The translations under genes were made by a program, and so were the position numbers. The notes beneath the pieces are model-generated. The model did not search any database and had not been told where the DNA came from. It worked only from the letters and a program-made list of their open reading frames with translations. A stretch of 64,000 nucleotides of DNA from Clostridia bacterium. Its GTDB lineage: Bacteria; Bacillota; Clostridia; Peptostreptococcales; Acidaminobacteraceae. The stretch spans positions 44,065 through 108,064 of the forward strand of contig JACUUV010000005.1 in NCBI GenBank assembly GCA_014859095.1. Reading direction: 5' to 3'. Shown piece after piece: positions 1-8,652 of this stretch. How positions within the stretch are numbered: the stretch's first letter is position 1; each line of letters opens with the position of its first letter.

Positions 1-433
1 CCTTATATAAAATATCAAATTCATAAATATCCCCAACAACCCTATATAAATCATTCACCGGGATCACTCTTAAGCTGTAAAGTCCTTCGGAATGCTGTAT
101 GGGTTCAACGAGCTCATAATGATCGCCTGTGATCAAATCTGTCAAAAAGAATTTTTCACGCTCTGTTGAAATCTCAAAGATACTTCTAAAAGACTCTGTG
201 GCCAATTTCACATCTTCAGAAGGATTTGACTTGTAAAATTCATCAAGAATGGTGACTCCGGTGGAATTCAGCGGGTGGTTGAAAACAAACCATTCCGTGA
301 ATCCAGTAATATCGCTTTCGTCTTTTTCATTGATGAAAAATCTTTTTGCAGCTTCCAGTTCTGGTTTATAACAATCAGAAATTGCGAATTCCACAAATTC
401 CGTATATAATTCTTCAAATTCATGTGCTTTCAT
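1..433 (-). CDS. Unknown protein, partial (cut by window edge)
   Basis: This open frame runs from an ATG at 433 off the left edge of the window, so it is missing from the ORF track. An AAGGAG ribosome binding site sits just upstream of the ATG. The visible 144 residues begin MKAHEFEELY, are acidic and soluble, and contain no signal peptide or membrane segment. I do not recognise a family. The protein is divergent from the AlaX-type gene at 516, with about 80 bp of AT-rich sequence between them that could hold both promoters. The frame is open throughout and has good codon use, so I regard it as a real gene of unknown function. Confidence 0.75.
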   Translation of the reverse strand, partial: MKAHEFEELYTEFVEFAISDCYKPELEAAKRFFINEKDESDITGFTEWFVFNHPLNSTGVTILDEFYKSNPSEDVKLATESFRSIFEISTEREKFFLTDLITGDHYELVEPIQHSEGLYSLRVIPVNDLYRVVGDIYEFDILYK

Positions 434-515
434 ATTCTTCTCCTTTAATCCTACTGGTTAATATTATATACTATTATTAGAACACGTTAAAGATTTTAAT
501 GGAGGTAAGTTCTAT

Positions 516-1730
516 ATGAAATATTTAAACGATGCATATGTCAATGAATTCAGTACTGAAATCCTAGCCATTGAAAAATTGGAAAACAATTTTGGAATAG
601 TTCTCAACGAAACATATTTTTATCCAGAAGGAGGCGGTCAACCTGGAGATCGGGGTACTATTGATGCATTTGGTATAATAGATACCGTTGTCGCAGATGG
701 AAGAATTCTTCATATCACCAATGATTCTATCGGAATGGAAATAATTGGAAATAAAGTAAACTGCATTATCGACAGAAAAAGGCGATTTGCTTTGATGCAA
801 CAGCATACAGGACAACATATTCTATCATCATGTGCTGAGAAATTATTTGATGCCGCAACTGTCGGATTCCATATTGGCGAGGATTATGTGACCATTGATC
901 TGGATAAAAAAATATCCGCAGTTGAAGTTGAAGCCCTTGAAATTTTGGCAAACGCTACTATCTGGGCCAACATTGAAGTTGTGGCACATTATCCGACTGA
1001 AGACGAACTCAAGGGACTTCCTCTTCGCAAGCAACCCAAAGTCACAAAAGACATTAGAGTCATCGAAATCAAGGGTTTCGATTTTTCTCCATGTGGCGGT
1101 ACCCACACCAAGACTACTTCTGAAATCGGAATGTTAAAAATCAAAAGGGCTGAAAACTACAAATCCGGCGTCAGAATAGAATTTGTTTGTGGTCACTATG
1201 CACTCGAAGTATTTAAAAAGCAAAATCAAATCATTTCGGAATTGATGCAGGTTTACTCTGTACAAGAAAATGAAGTCGTAGATTTCGCAAAAAGCAATTT
1301 AAATCAAATCAAAACATTAAAAAAAGAAATTCTTCTTTTGGAAGAAGAACTTCTTGATCATTCAATAAATGCACTTCTCTCCAACTTTGAGGATTATGAG
1401 GGCATAAAAGTAGTGAAATTGTCAGAAGTCAACACTGGGATGAACAATTTGCGCAAAAAATGCGGTAAAATTTGCTCCAATCCGAATTACATTGTCATTG
1501 GTACAGCTTCAGATGCCCATAAAACACACATAGTCCTCAGTAAATCTCAGAATGTTCCGGTTGAAATCGATATGAACGGTCTCTTCAAATCCTACTTTGC
1601 ACCATTAGGTTGTAAAGGTGGTGGAAATACGACCTCTTCTCAAGGAGGCTTTGATGGTCAACTCGATACAGATTCGATTGTGGAAGAAATTGAATCCTAT
1701 ATTGAAAAAATAATAGAAAATATCAGTTGA
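516..1730 (+). CDS. Alanyl-tRNA editing protein, AlaX-L type with DHHA1 domain
   Basis: This protein is a freestanding relative of the alanyl-tRNA synthetase editing domain, which hydrolyses mischarged Ser- or Gly-tRNA(Ala) in the cytosol. The zinc-binding editing site is complete: HTGQH (H97, H101) and CGGTH (C193, H197). Residues 1-90 match the beta-barrel that precedes the editing domain, including the YPEGGGQPGD motif. A helical linker near 240-290 leads to a C-terminal DHHA1-like domain ending in the glycine-rich GCKGGGN stretch, so this is the long form of about 400 residues. The ATG has a GGAGGT site 9 bases upstream. The stop is only 1 base from the end of the convergent hydrolase gene, with no terminator between them. 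Confidence 0.93.
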   Translation: MKYLNDAYVNEFSTEILAIEKLENNFGIVLNETYFYPEGGGQPGDRGTIDAFGIIDTVVADGRILHITNDSIGMEIIGNKVNCIIDRKRRFALMQQHTGQHILSSCAEKLFDAATVGFHIGEDYVTIDLDKKISAVEVEALEILANATIWANIEVVAHYPTEDELKGLPLRKQPKVTKDIRVIEIKGFDFSPCGGTHTKTTSEIGMLKIKRAENYKSGVRIEFVCGHYALEVFKKQNQIISELMQVYSVQENEVVDFAKSNLNQIKTLKKEILLLEEELLDHSINALLSNFEDYEGIKVVKLSEVNTGMNNLRKKCGKICSNPNYIVIGTASDAHKTHIVLSKSQNVPVEIDMNGLFKSYFAPLGCKGGGNTTSSQGGFDGQLDTDSIVEEIESYIEKIIENIS

Positions 1731-1731
1731 T

Positions 1732-2646
1732 TCAAACTACTGATAGCACCCAATCCATAAAATCTTGATAAACTTCAGTACGATTGATTTCGTTTAGCAT
1801 TTCATGGCGACCTTCCGGATATAATTTTACGGTCGTTATGAACCCGTTTTGTTTATAGATTTTCTCTGATTTGATAACGCCTTTGCCGTAATCGCCCACC
1901 GGATCCATATCTCCTGACATAAGCAGCATCGGAAGTTTCGATTTTTCATTTGAAACCACAGGATGATAAAAAATTCTGATTAGATTCTCAAAAAATTCAT
2001 AGTAAAAACCACTCGTGTGAACATTGCCACAATAAGGATCCTCCATATACGCTTTTACTTTTTCATCGTCACGGGACAACCAATCAAAAGGTGTTTTGGG
2101 GGTTTTGACATTTTTATTGTAACTACCAAATGACATTTTATCCAATAATTTTGAGCGATGTCTTGATCCAAGGATCTTGGATTCAATTCCAGCAATCAAC
2201 TTTCCAAGGGTCAGAACGGATTTAGGTTGAAATCCCGTACCAGAGAGTATGACGGCATCAATCTGATAACTGTAATCCAACAAATAATCTCTGACCAGAA
2301 ACGATCCCATACTATGGCCGAATAGCACGACAGGTACATTTGGGTAATCCATTTTGGCAGATTCAAGAACTCTCCTTAAGTCCTCTTTCATTTTCATCCA
2401 GCCATTGTCCCCGATAATCCCTAAATTCGCGTGATTTCCAGCGGTAAGTCCATGCCCTCTATGGGAATGACCATAGACAAAGATGTCATTACGTACCAAT
2501 GTTTCAGCGAAATCATCATATCTCTCAATGGTTTCTGCCATTCCATGTGCGATGACAACAATTGCCTTTGGGATAGAGTCCTTATACCATTTGTAGCCTT
2601 TGATTGTAAATTCACCAAATGAATCTTTCGAGAATGAATCGCGCAT
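1732..2646 (-). CDS. Alpha/beta hydrolase, lysophospholipase/monoacylglycerol lipase type
   Basis: This is a serine hydrolase of the alpha/beta fold, similar to lysophospholipases and monoacylglycerol lipases. It has the oxyanion region HGMAE, the nucleophile elbow GHSMGS, a probable acid in SGDMDPVG and the catalytic histidine in GRHEM near the C-terminus. No signal peptide is visible, so it is probably cytosolic. I place the start at the fifth residue of the track ORF (MRDSFS) because the track start is a TTG that lies inside the GGAGG ribosome binding site. The substrate cannot be told from sequence. Confidence 0.88.
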   Translation of the reverse strand: MRDSFSKDSFGEFTIKGYKWYKDSIPKAIVVIAHGMAETIERYDDFAETLVRNDIFVYGHSHRGHGLTAGNHANLGIIGDNGWMKMKEDLRRVLESAKMDYPNVPVVLFGHSMGSFLVRDYLLDYSYQIDAVILSGTGFQPKSVLTLGKLIAGIESKILGSRHRSKLLDKMSFGSYNKNVKTPKTPFDWLSRDDEKVKAYMEDPYCGNVHTSGFYYEFFENLIRIFYHPVVSNEKSKLPMLLMSGDMDPVGDYGKGVIKSEKIYKQNGFITTVKLYPEGRHEMLNEINRTEVYQDFMDWVLSVV

Positions 2647-2725
2647 GATTACCTCCAAATATTGAATTTTAATAATATTATTATAACACTTAAGTTTATT
2701 TATTTTAACTGATTTCTTTTTATGC

Positions 2726-2731
2726 TAAAAT
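2726..2731 (+). promoter_or_regulatory. Candidate extended -10 promoter for plsY
   Basis: The hexamer TAAAAT is preceded by TGC, giving an extended -10 element, 33 bp upstream of the plsY start codon. No good -35 box is visible at the right distance, as is common for extended -10 promoters. The assignment is inferred from sequence only. Confidence 0.45.
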
Positions 2732-2763
2732 GATAATGCGCATATAAAACGACGGAGGCATAC

Positions 2764-3363
2764 ATGAATTTTTTAGAATGGATTTTAATGATCATTATAG
2801 GCTATATAATTGGCAGCATCCCATTTTCATATCTCATTCCAAAGTGGCTGGGGAGAATAGACATCAGACAACATGGTAGTGGCAACACTGGCACTACCAA
2901 TGTCGTAAGGACTCTAGGACTAAGAATCGGAATTGTAGCCTTCTTAGGGGATTTTATTAAAGGCATCATTCCTACAGTCATCGGATTTGTACTGTTTTCA
3001 ACCTTAGGTGGAATTGTTGGAGGAAGCTTTGCCATCTTAGGTCACTGCTATTCCATTTGGCTCAAATTCAAAGGCGGAAAAGGAATAGCTACTTCTGCAG
3101 GCGTCTTGGTCATCTTGATGCCACTCATTTTGATTATACTCCTGACAATTCAGTTTATTATTATTTTCGCGACAAAAATCATGTCTCTTGCATCGATTTC
3201 AAGTGCGATACTCTTGCCTATACTCACAGCTCTTTTGTACAGTAACGATGAACTTCTATATTTTTCATTTTTCCTTGCAATCTTTGTGATCTTCAAGCAC
3301 AAAGATAATATCAAACGATTGGTTAAAGGGGAGGAAAATAAACTTTCCATAAAGAAAAAGTAG
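2764..3363 (+). CDS. plsY: Acyl-phosphate:glycerol-3-phosphate acyltransferase PlsY
   Basis: PlsY is the membrane enzyme that transfers an acyl group from acyl-phosphate to glycerol-3-phosphate, the first step of phospholipid synthesis in Gram-positive bacteria. The 199-residue length and about five hydrophobic segments fit the family. The conserved loops are present: GSIPFSYL near the N-terminus, SGNTGTTNV and GGKGIAT. The C-terminus ends in a basic cytosolic tail. The ATG has a GGAGGC site 5 bases upstream. It is a single-gene unit that ends in a bidirectional terminator shared with the YbjQ-family gene. Confidence 0.97.
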   Translation: MNFLEWILMIIIGYIIGSIPFSYLIPKWLGRIDIRQHGSGNTGTTNVVRTLGLRIGIVAFLGDFIKGIIPTVIGFVLFSTLGGIVGGSFAILGHCYSIWLKFKGGKGIATSAGVLVILMPLILIILLTIQFIIIFATKIMSLASISSAILLPILTALLYSNDELLYFSFFLAIFVIFKHKDNIKRLVKGEENKLSIKKK

Positions 3364-3381
3364 GCTATTAGCCTACTTTTT
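3355..3381. terminator. Bidirectional terminator between plsY and the YbjQ-family gene
   Basis: A perfect 12-bp inverted repeat (AAAAAGTAGGCT / AGCCTACTTTTT) has a 3-base loop and T-runs on both strands. It overlaps the plsY stop and serves both convergent genes. Confidence 0.85.
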
Positions 3382-3386
3382 CTGCT

Positions 3387-3707
3387 TTATTCAAGAACAA
3401 CCGCGGTCCCCGAAGCGGTTACCATAAGCATGTTGTTGCCTTGACCCAATACTTCATAATCGATGTCAATGCCTACAACGGCATCAGCACCCATCGCCTT
3501 GGCGCGTTTTTCAAGTTCATTCAACGCGGCTTCTCTGGCTCCGATCAATTCACCTTCATATGAACCGGATCTGCCTCCAAAAAAATTGGTCAATCCTGCT
3601 GCAAAGTCTTTTACGAAATCCACTCCATTCACAACTTCTCCAAAAACAATGCCTTTGTATTCTGAAATTTTTCTGCCCTCGACAGAGGGTGTCGTAGTCA
3701 ATATCAT
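3387..3707 (-). CDS. YbjQ/UPF0145 family protein
   Basis: This 106-residue protein belongs to the UPF0145 (YbjQ) family, often labelled a putative heavy-metal-binding domain. Typical features are the N-terminal [11 protein letters not shown], the central [23 protein letters not shown] and the C-terminal [10 protein letters not shown]. The members form small pentameric cytosolic proteins whose role is not firmly known. A GGAGG site precedes the ATG. It is monocistronic and convergent with plsY. Confidence 0.88.
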   Translation of the reverse strand: MILTTTPSVEGRKISEYKGIVFGEVVNGVDFVKDFAAGLTNFFGGRSGSYEGELIGAREAALNELEKRAKAMGADAVVGIDIDYEVLGQGNNMLMVTASGTAVVLE

Positions 3708-3810
3708 CCTTACCTCCTACCCTTTTCATCATTATAAAATTGATGTGTTAAAAAACAATTAAAAATATATGAAAATAAGACTAAATCTGTTAGAATAGGT
3801 ATTGAGCCAT

Positions 3811-3907
3811 GGGGACAGATGGGTTCTGGTGTGCCTTCTGATCTTCAAAATCAGTACGGGGGGTTAAGAGCTTCCTGGGTGGGTTCGATTCCCACGTGTC
3901 CCCGCCA
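3811..3907 (+). tRNA. selC: tRNA-Sec (anticodon UCA)
   Basis: This is the selenocysteine tRNA. The acceptor arm GGGGACA pairs with TGTCCCC, followed by discriminator G and an encoded CCA. The anticodon arm is CTGAT-CTTCAAA-ATCAG, giving UCA, which reads UGA. A long variable arm and a GTGGG-TTCGATT-CCCAC T-arm are present, giving a total of 97 nt, long as expected for tRNA-Sec. The eighth acceptor base pair, which is characteristic of bacterial tRNA-Sec, appears to be a G-G mismatch. selB, selA and selD lie 5-9 kb downstream on the other strand. A weak TAGAAT -10 box lies just upstream, at about 3791. Confidence 0.95.
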
Positions 3908-3921
3908 ATAAAACACATAAG

Positions 3922-3956
3922 AAATCCCGCAATCATTAAATATGATCGCGGGATTT
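3922..3956. terminator. Terminator after tRNA-Sec
   Basis: The inverted repeat AAATCCCGC-A-ATCAT / ATGAT-C-GCGGGATTT has a single central mismatch and is followed by a T-run on the plus strand. It probably ends the tRNA-Sec transcript, and it may also serve the convergent SLH-GH18 gene, whose stop codon it abuts. Confidence 0.8.
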
Positions 3957-3958
3957 TT

Positions 3959-5566
3959 TTAATAATTCAACATGATTTGATGCCATAAATCAAGAGTCGT
4001 TCCTTTATACGATGGGATAGTTCCCATACGCCAAACAGAAATACCTCCAAGGCCAAAATATTTGGAGAGATCTATTTTAGCTTGAATACTTCGTTGATTC
4101 TCATACCAGACAATATTTCTCGTATTGTCAATCTCATTTCTGAATATGATACTCGGACTATGATAACGGCTGGAATATTCTTTGATCGCACCTTCTTCGA
4201 TTCTGGATAATAGTGCTCCATAAGAAGGATTAAATGGTGTTGAATTTATTATTTTTCCATCAACCACTTTCCATTGAGCAGTATCCATTGAAAGTTGAAG
4301 TAATACTTTTTTGGGTTGATCCACGCCAGTTACGGAATCCAAAATGGAATCAATCGCATAATAGACTTCATCGATCGGTGTGAGTGGTGTTATCGTAAGA
4401 CCAGAACTCATCTCAGATTCAGTAAGTCTTTTTGCGTAATAGTCATGAGCCATTAAAATGACCAGGTCTGAAACCTCACCGATATGTTTGAAGTCATATC
4501 CATCATAATAAGACAACCCATTTGGACGAGAAGGGTGAACCGCAGTAGCGATTTTAAAATCTCCAGGGTTCAATGCCTCTTTCAATTGATCAAGAAACTT
4601 GTTGAGATTCAATGCCGAGCTGTTACCTCTCAAGCTTTCGAAGTCTATCAATACTCCAGTAAAGAAAGATTGCTGACTAAGAACCTTTTGTATTTCTTCT
4701 ATGGTCTTCTTCTGCAGTGAATCATTCTTTAAAATGTATTCCGATAAAGGAATACTTTTCTTAAGGTCGGAATCATAAATATTTTCTTCTTTTACAAATA
4801 CCATCAGATATCTGGAAAGATTGTCATGTTCAGTTGCATTCAGCGCATCTTTGAAACCAATCGGAATTCTATATTCATTGTTGTTTGCGGAAGTTGTATT
4901 CAAAATGACACTGGATTTATCCGGAGAAAGTTCCAGTCTGCTCCAACCATGTGCAATTTCAGTGAGTTCGCTGGAATATTCAGCTTGACTGTAGGAATTG
5001 ATGGCATAATAGCTTAATAAATGATCAAAGGAATCCCTTTGTTTGATATAAAGATTCTTTATCAAAACAGCAGCTTCTTCTTTTTTCAGCAAATCATTCG
5101 GTCTGAACAGCTTATTTTGATTTTCTGAAACAAGACCAAAATCTAGAGCCATTTTAACGTACCCCTTGTCTACAGTCACATCTGTAAAAGGAACAGAAGA
5201 AAGTTTCATCTGGTCCGCTACGGTACCAAAATCCAACAGTGAGATCATGAGCTTGAGTGCATCCAACCGAGTCAATTGCTTTGTTATGGATTTCTCTGTT
5301 GGAATATTTCCAATGAAGTCATTGGGAACTTTGTCATCAATGGATACAAGCCAATTTATAAGGTCAGATTCTGTAACCGCATTTCCCAGTCCGAAAACAT
5401 TGGAATTCACAAAAATTTTAGCCTCAACAAGTGTGCTAATGGTTGGATATGCCCAGTGATTTGAACTCACATCAGTATAATTAAGTGTATCGCCAAATGT
5501 CGGACTTACTATGAAACTTGTCAAAACAACAACAATACAAAAGCTTCTAATCCATTTTTTAATCAT
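3959..5566 (-). CDS. Exported SLH-domain protein with GH18 (chitinase-like/YaaH-type) domain
   Basis: The protein starts at MIKKWIRS (tenth residue of the track ORF), where GGAG lies 8 bases upstream. A signal peptide follows, ending near TFG. The next ~170 residues contain S-layer-homology repeats (YTDVSSNHWAY, then PFTDVTVDKGYVKMALDFGLV and RPNDLLKKEEAAVLI), which suggests attachment to secondary cell-wall polymer. The C-terminal ~330 residues resemble glycoside hydrolase family 18. GVLIDFESL carries the acidic DxE signature, LVILMAHDYY follows, and GGISVWRMG sits at the last strand. This combination is common in clostridial wall or spore cortex hydrolases. The precise substrate is unknown. 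Confidence 0.85.
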   Translation of the reverse strand: MIKKWIRSFCIVVVLTSFIVSPTFGDTLNYTDVSSNHWAYPTISTLVEAKIFVNSNVFGLGNAVTESDLINWLVSIDDKVPNDFIGNIPTEKSITKQLTRLDALKLMISLLDFGTVADQMKLSSVPFTDVTVDKGYVKMALDFGLVSENQNKLFRPNDLLKKEEAAVLIKNLYIKQRDSFDHLLSYYAINSYSQAEYSSELTEIAHGWSRLELSPDKSSVILNTTSANNNEYRIPIGFKDALNATEHDNLSRYLMVFVKEENIYDSDLKKSIPLSEYILKNDSLQKKTIEEIQKVLSQQSFFTGVLIDFESLRGNSSALNLNKFLDQLKEALNPGDFKIATAVHPSRPNGLSYYDGYDFKHIGEVSDLVILMAHDYYAKRLTESEMSSGLTITPLTPIDEVYYAIDSILDSVTGVDQPKKVLLQLSMDTAQWKVVDGKIINSTPFNPSYGALLSRIEEGAIKEYSSRYHSPSIIFRNEIDNTRNIVWYENQRSIQAKIDLSKYFGLGGISVWRMGTIPSYKGTTLDLWHQIMLNY

Positions 5567-5668
5567 AATAAACTCCAATCTTCTAGTTGCCATAGCTTAA
5601 TTATATGCTTCAAAGCACGTTATGACCATAACAAACAGATTACAATTGGATAATGGTTGTCGGTCAGA

Positions 5669-6529
5669 CTAATCATCCAGCTCCACTCTATAGGAGCCCT
5701 CTTCCATAATGACATGCCATTTGTCGTAAAGTTGGATTTGAAAACCATCTCCCTCATAATCTTTAACAAATCTGATATATATATACCACTCATCTTCCAT
5801 TCGTTTCGTAAAGTATGTTGTTCTAGAAAACCCCTTTGTCTCCTCCATAAACTCGTTGGCATACTTAATGAAACCGGAATAATCCGTATTTGATTTTGTG
5901 TTTTCTGACAACAAAAAATAGGATAAATCATATCGACCTGAATTCATGTAATCAACGAAATCAATTGCGGCATCTGCCGCAGTCCGATCCTTGGCATAAA
6001 TCAGGCTCTCATCACGTGTCAAAGGTTTTGAGAGACTTTGTCCCAGAATCGGGTTGCTGATAGGATTGCCTTCCAACATGATTTGTACTCTTAGAACTCT
6101 TTTTAGTTCAGTAAGACTGTTGACCATTGACCATATATACAAACGAATGGATTCATCCTTCCATATTTCAGTCTCAGTGAAACTGGATGAAAAATTGATA
6201 TAACATGTATTATTTACATTTTCAACGGAAATGAGTTCTACATCTTTATCAAACAAAGTCTTGTAACTGGAATTATTCGAACCGTCAATCAATGCTTCCA
6301 CAATCGCTTGTTCATATTTCCCATCAACAACCTCAATCTGTTGTGTCTCATATCTCAATGCTTTATCATAGACATAATATAGTCTGCTGGTGATTTTTAT
6401 AGAACCTTGAGTAGGAGATATAAATGTTTCATCCGATAAGACAGAATAGGGCTTGTTCAAATTAAAAACAAATAAAACCATTATCATGACTATAGCGAGA
6501 AATATAAAGATTTTAATTGGAATTTTCAT
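5669..6529 (-). CDS. GerMN-domain membrane-anchored protein
   Basis: An N-terminal hydrophobic segment (about residues 5-25) anchors a secreted region of 260 residues. Residues ~60-165 match the GerMN (sporulation and spore germination) domain, as in VEALIDGSNN and CYINFSSSF. The last ~90 residues form a separate alpha/beta domain that I do not recognise. No lipobox cysteine is visible. The gene starts 9 bp after the histidine kinase stop, so it is probably the third gene of the two-component operon. An accessory role for the kinase is possible but is only inferred from position. Confidence 0.75.
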   Translation of the reverse strand: MKIPIKIFIFLAIVMIMVLFVFNLNKPYSVLSDETFISPTQGSIKITSRLYYVYDKALRYETQQIEVVDGKYEQAIVEALIDGSNNSSYKTLFDKDVELISVENVNNTCYINFSSSFTETEIWKDESIRLYIWSMVNSLTELKRVLRVQIMLEGNPISNPILGQSLSKPLTRDESLIYAKDRTAADAAIDFVDYMNSGRYDLSYFLLSENTKSNTDYSGFIKYANEFMEETKGFSRTTYFTKRMEDEWYIYIRFVKDYEGDGFQIQLYDKWHVIMEEGSYRVELDD

Positions 6530-6538
6530 GTTGTTTCC

Positions 6539-7972
6539 CTACTTTCTCGGTAAGCTGATGGACACGGTCGTTCCTTCTCCCACATTGCTGGACACTTCTA
6601 TTCGCCCTTGATGCAACAAGACAATTTGTTGTGAAATTGCAAGCCCTAGACCGGTACCACCTGTCTTACGAGCACGGGCCTCATCCACTCTGTAAAAACG
6701 GTCAAAGATAAAAGGAAGATCCCTTTCTGGTATGCCGATGCCATTATCTATGATATTGATTAGAATTTGTTCCTTTTGTTCAATCAATTCTATACAAACC
6801 TTTCCATTTTCAGGCGTATACTTGACTGCATTTCCTATGATGTTCAGTAGACATTGTTGAATTTTCTCCTGATCCAGCTGAATCTGTATTTTACTGTTGG
6901 CGATCATTGCTACAGTGATATTTTTTGTATCCGCAATCGGTTTGATAGTCTTGATGACCCACTCCAGCAAATAGTTGACGTAAGTCATGTTGTAGTTGAG
7001 ATCCAAATCATCCTTTTCAACGCGGACAAGATAAAGTAAACTGTCAATGATCTTGTTCAATCGATCGATTTCAGAATTGATATCCTCCATGAATTCACGA
7101 TAAACAGCCTCATCCCATGATGGCGATGAAAGCAAAGTATCCGACACGATTTTCATTGAAGTCATAGGAGTTCTTAGTTCATGGGAGACATTGGAAACAA
7201 ACTTTTTCCTGCGCTCGTCCACTTGGGATAGCTTGGTAGTCATCATATTGAACGCGTCACCCAACTCACCGATTTCATCTTTACTGGAAATATCCACTTT
7301 GGTGTCATATTTCCCAAGTGTGATATGTTGTACGGAATCCGTTAGCTTCTCTATGGGTTTTGATATTATTTGTGCAAATAGAATGCTGATGAAAATTGAA
7401 ACTGCAACTGCGGCAGTAAAAATCAAAAGCAGTTTATCAATGATTTCTCCGACATCTGAGAAAATGTAGTCTGCTGATGAAGTAATGAATGAAGTCCCTA
7501 CAATTTCATTATGTTCGATGATTGGAACCGCGGCATAGAATACGTATTTTGAATCATGAACATATATATTGGCACTATCAAATCCCAAAAGGGCATCATC
7601 AATTTCTTCAGTACTGACCTTTTGATCATTCAATAAATCGTATGAATCCAAAAGCACTTTGGTCTGAGTATCAAGAACAATGATTCTGGAATTGTACTCA
7701 AAACTATGTTGTTTTATGATATCTTCCACATAACGGTAAGTATACTCATTGTCAACATTGCCAATAAAAGGGGCAATTTGATTGGCAACCTGGGTATTTT
7801 GAGAAAGAAGATTGTTTTCTGCCTCATCAATATTGCTTTTGGTCAGATAGTCTTCGACAAAAATAATTGTCAGAATCATAACAAAGGTTATCAATATTAA
7901 ATAGGTGGAAACAAGTTTCCACCTAATACTTTTAAAGAACTCTTTTCTTTTTGTTTTTAAAATAGTACCCAA
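6539..7972 (-). CDS. Sensor histidine kinase, WalK/ResE type
   Basis: This is a membrane sensor kinase. A first transmembrane helix (about residues 18-38) is followed by an extracytoplasmic sensor domain of ~130 residues, a second helix (about 170-190), a HAMP domain, the HisKA phospho-acceptor box VSHELRTPM and an ATPase domain with NIIGNAVKYTP, DNGIGIP and TGGTGLGLAIS. It pairs with the response regulator directly upstream. The track start at 7972 is a TTG that overlaps the regulator by 41 bp. A GGGGAG touches this TTG with no spacer, so the true start is uncertain and translation may be coupled. No start ATG is seen before the first membrane helix. Confidence 0.92.
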   Translation of the reverse strand: MGTILKTKRKEFFKSIRWKLVSTYLILITFVMILTIIFVEDYLTKSNIDEAENNLLSQNTQVANQIAPFIGNVDNEYTYRYVEDIIKQHSFEYNSRIIVLDTQTKVLLDSYDLLNDQKVSTEEIDDALLGFDSANIYVHDSKYVFYAAVPIIEHNEIVGTSFITSSADYIFSDVGEIIDKLLLIFTAAVAVSIFISILFAQIISKPIEKLTDSVQHITLGKYDTKVDISSKDEIGELGDAFNMMTTKLSQVDERRKKFVSNVSHELRTPMTSMKIVSDTLLSSPSWDEAVYREFMEDINSEIDRLNKIIDSLLYLVRVEKDDLDLNYNMTYVNYLLEWVIKTIKPIADTKNITVAMIANSKIQIQLDQEKIQQCLLNIIGNAVKYTPENGKVCIELIEQKEQILINIIDNGIGIPERDLPFIFDRFYRVDEARARKTGGTGLGLAISQQIVLLHQGRIEVSSNVGEGTTVSISLPRK

Positions 7973-8636
7973 CTCCCCATTTAGTTAAAATATAATCCGG
8001 TTGAGAAGAATTGCTTTCTATTTTTTCTCTCAATCTTCTGATGTGAACATCCACTGTTCTTACATCACCAAAATACTCATAGCCCCAAATAGTTTCAAGA
8101 AGTTCTTCTCTGGAATAGACCCTTTCCTCATTCATAATCAAAAGAAGCAATAAATCGAATTCTTTGGCAGTCAAGTTGACTTGTGTCCCGTTGATTGTAA
8201 CTTTTCTTCCCAAAGTATTGATATTGAAATCCCCAAGATTGATCAGATTTGAAGCAGTCTGCTGATCGCTGACTTGAACTCGTCTGAGTATTGCTTTTAT
8301 TCGTGCTTTAAGCTCAAGCATATTGAAAGGTTTTGTGATGTAGTCGTCAGCTCCATATTCAAGCCCCAAAACTTTGCTCGAATCATCATCTTTGGCTGTC
8401 AGCATCAAGATAGGCACCATTGATTTTTCTCTTACTTTTTTACACACTTCAAGTCCATCCATTCCAGGCAACATCAAATCCAAAATGACAGCATCATATG
8501 TGTTTTGCAGAATCTTGTCATAAGCTTCTTTACCATCAACAGCTGTTTCAACTTCATAGCCTTCCTGTTCCAAACTGAATCTTAAACCTTTTAGTAAAAT
8601 CGGTTCGTCATCGACAACTAAAATTTTCTCAGACAT
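7932..8636 (-). CDS. OmpR-family response regulator
   Basis: The N-terminal receiver domain has the acidic pocket VVDDE, the phosphorylated aspartate in VILDLMLPGMDG, and the conserved lysine in YITKPF. The C-terminal winged-helix domain contains LTAKEFDLLLLL and RTVDVHIRRLREKIE, typical of OmpR/PhoB proteins such as WalR and PhoP. The gene follows selB by 16 bp with its own GGAG site and overlaps the kinase gene. The two-component genes may therefore be partly cotranscribed with the selenium genes. Confidence 0.95.
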   Translation of the reverse strand: MSEKILVVDDEPILLKGLRFSLEQEGYEVETAVDGKEAYDKILQNTYDAVILDLMLPGMDGLEVCKKVREKSMVPILMLTAKDDDSSKVLGLEYGADDYITKPFNMLELKARIKAILRRVQVSDQQTASNLINLGDFNINTLGRKVTINGTQVNLTAKEFDLLLLLIMNEERVYSREELLETIWGYEYFGDVRTVDVHIRRLREKIESNSSQPDYILTKWGVGYYFKNKKKRVL

Positions 8637-8652
8637 GGTTTCACTCCAATCA

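Noticed and set aside
5620-5931. 103-residue minus-strand ORF overlapping the GerMN gene
   Set aside because: It lies mostly inside the GerMN gene in another frame and has no convincing translation start.
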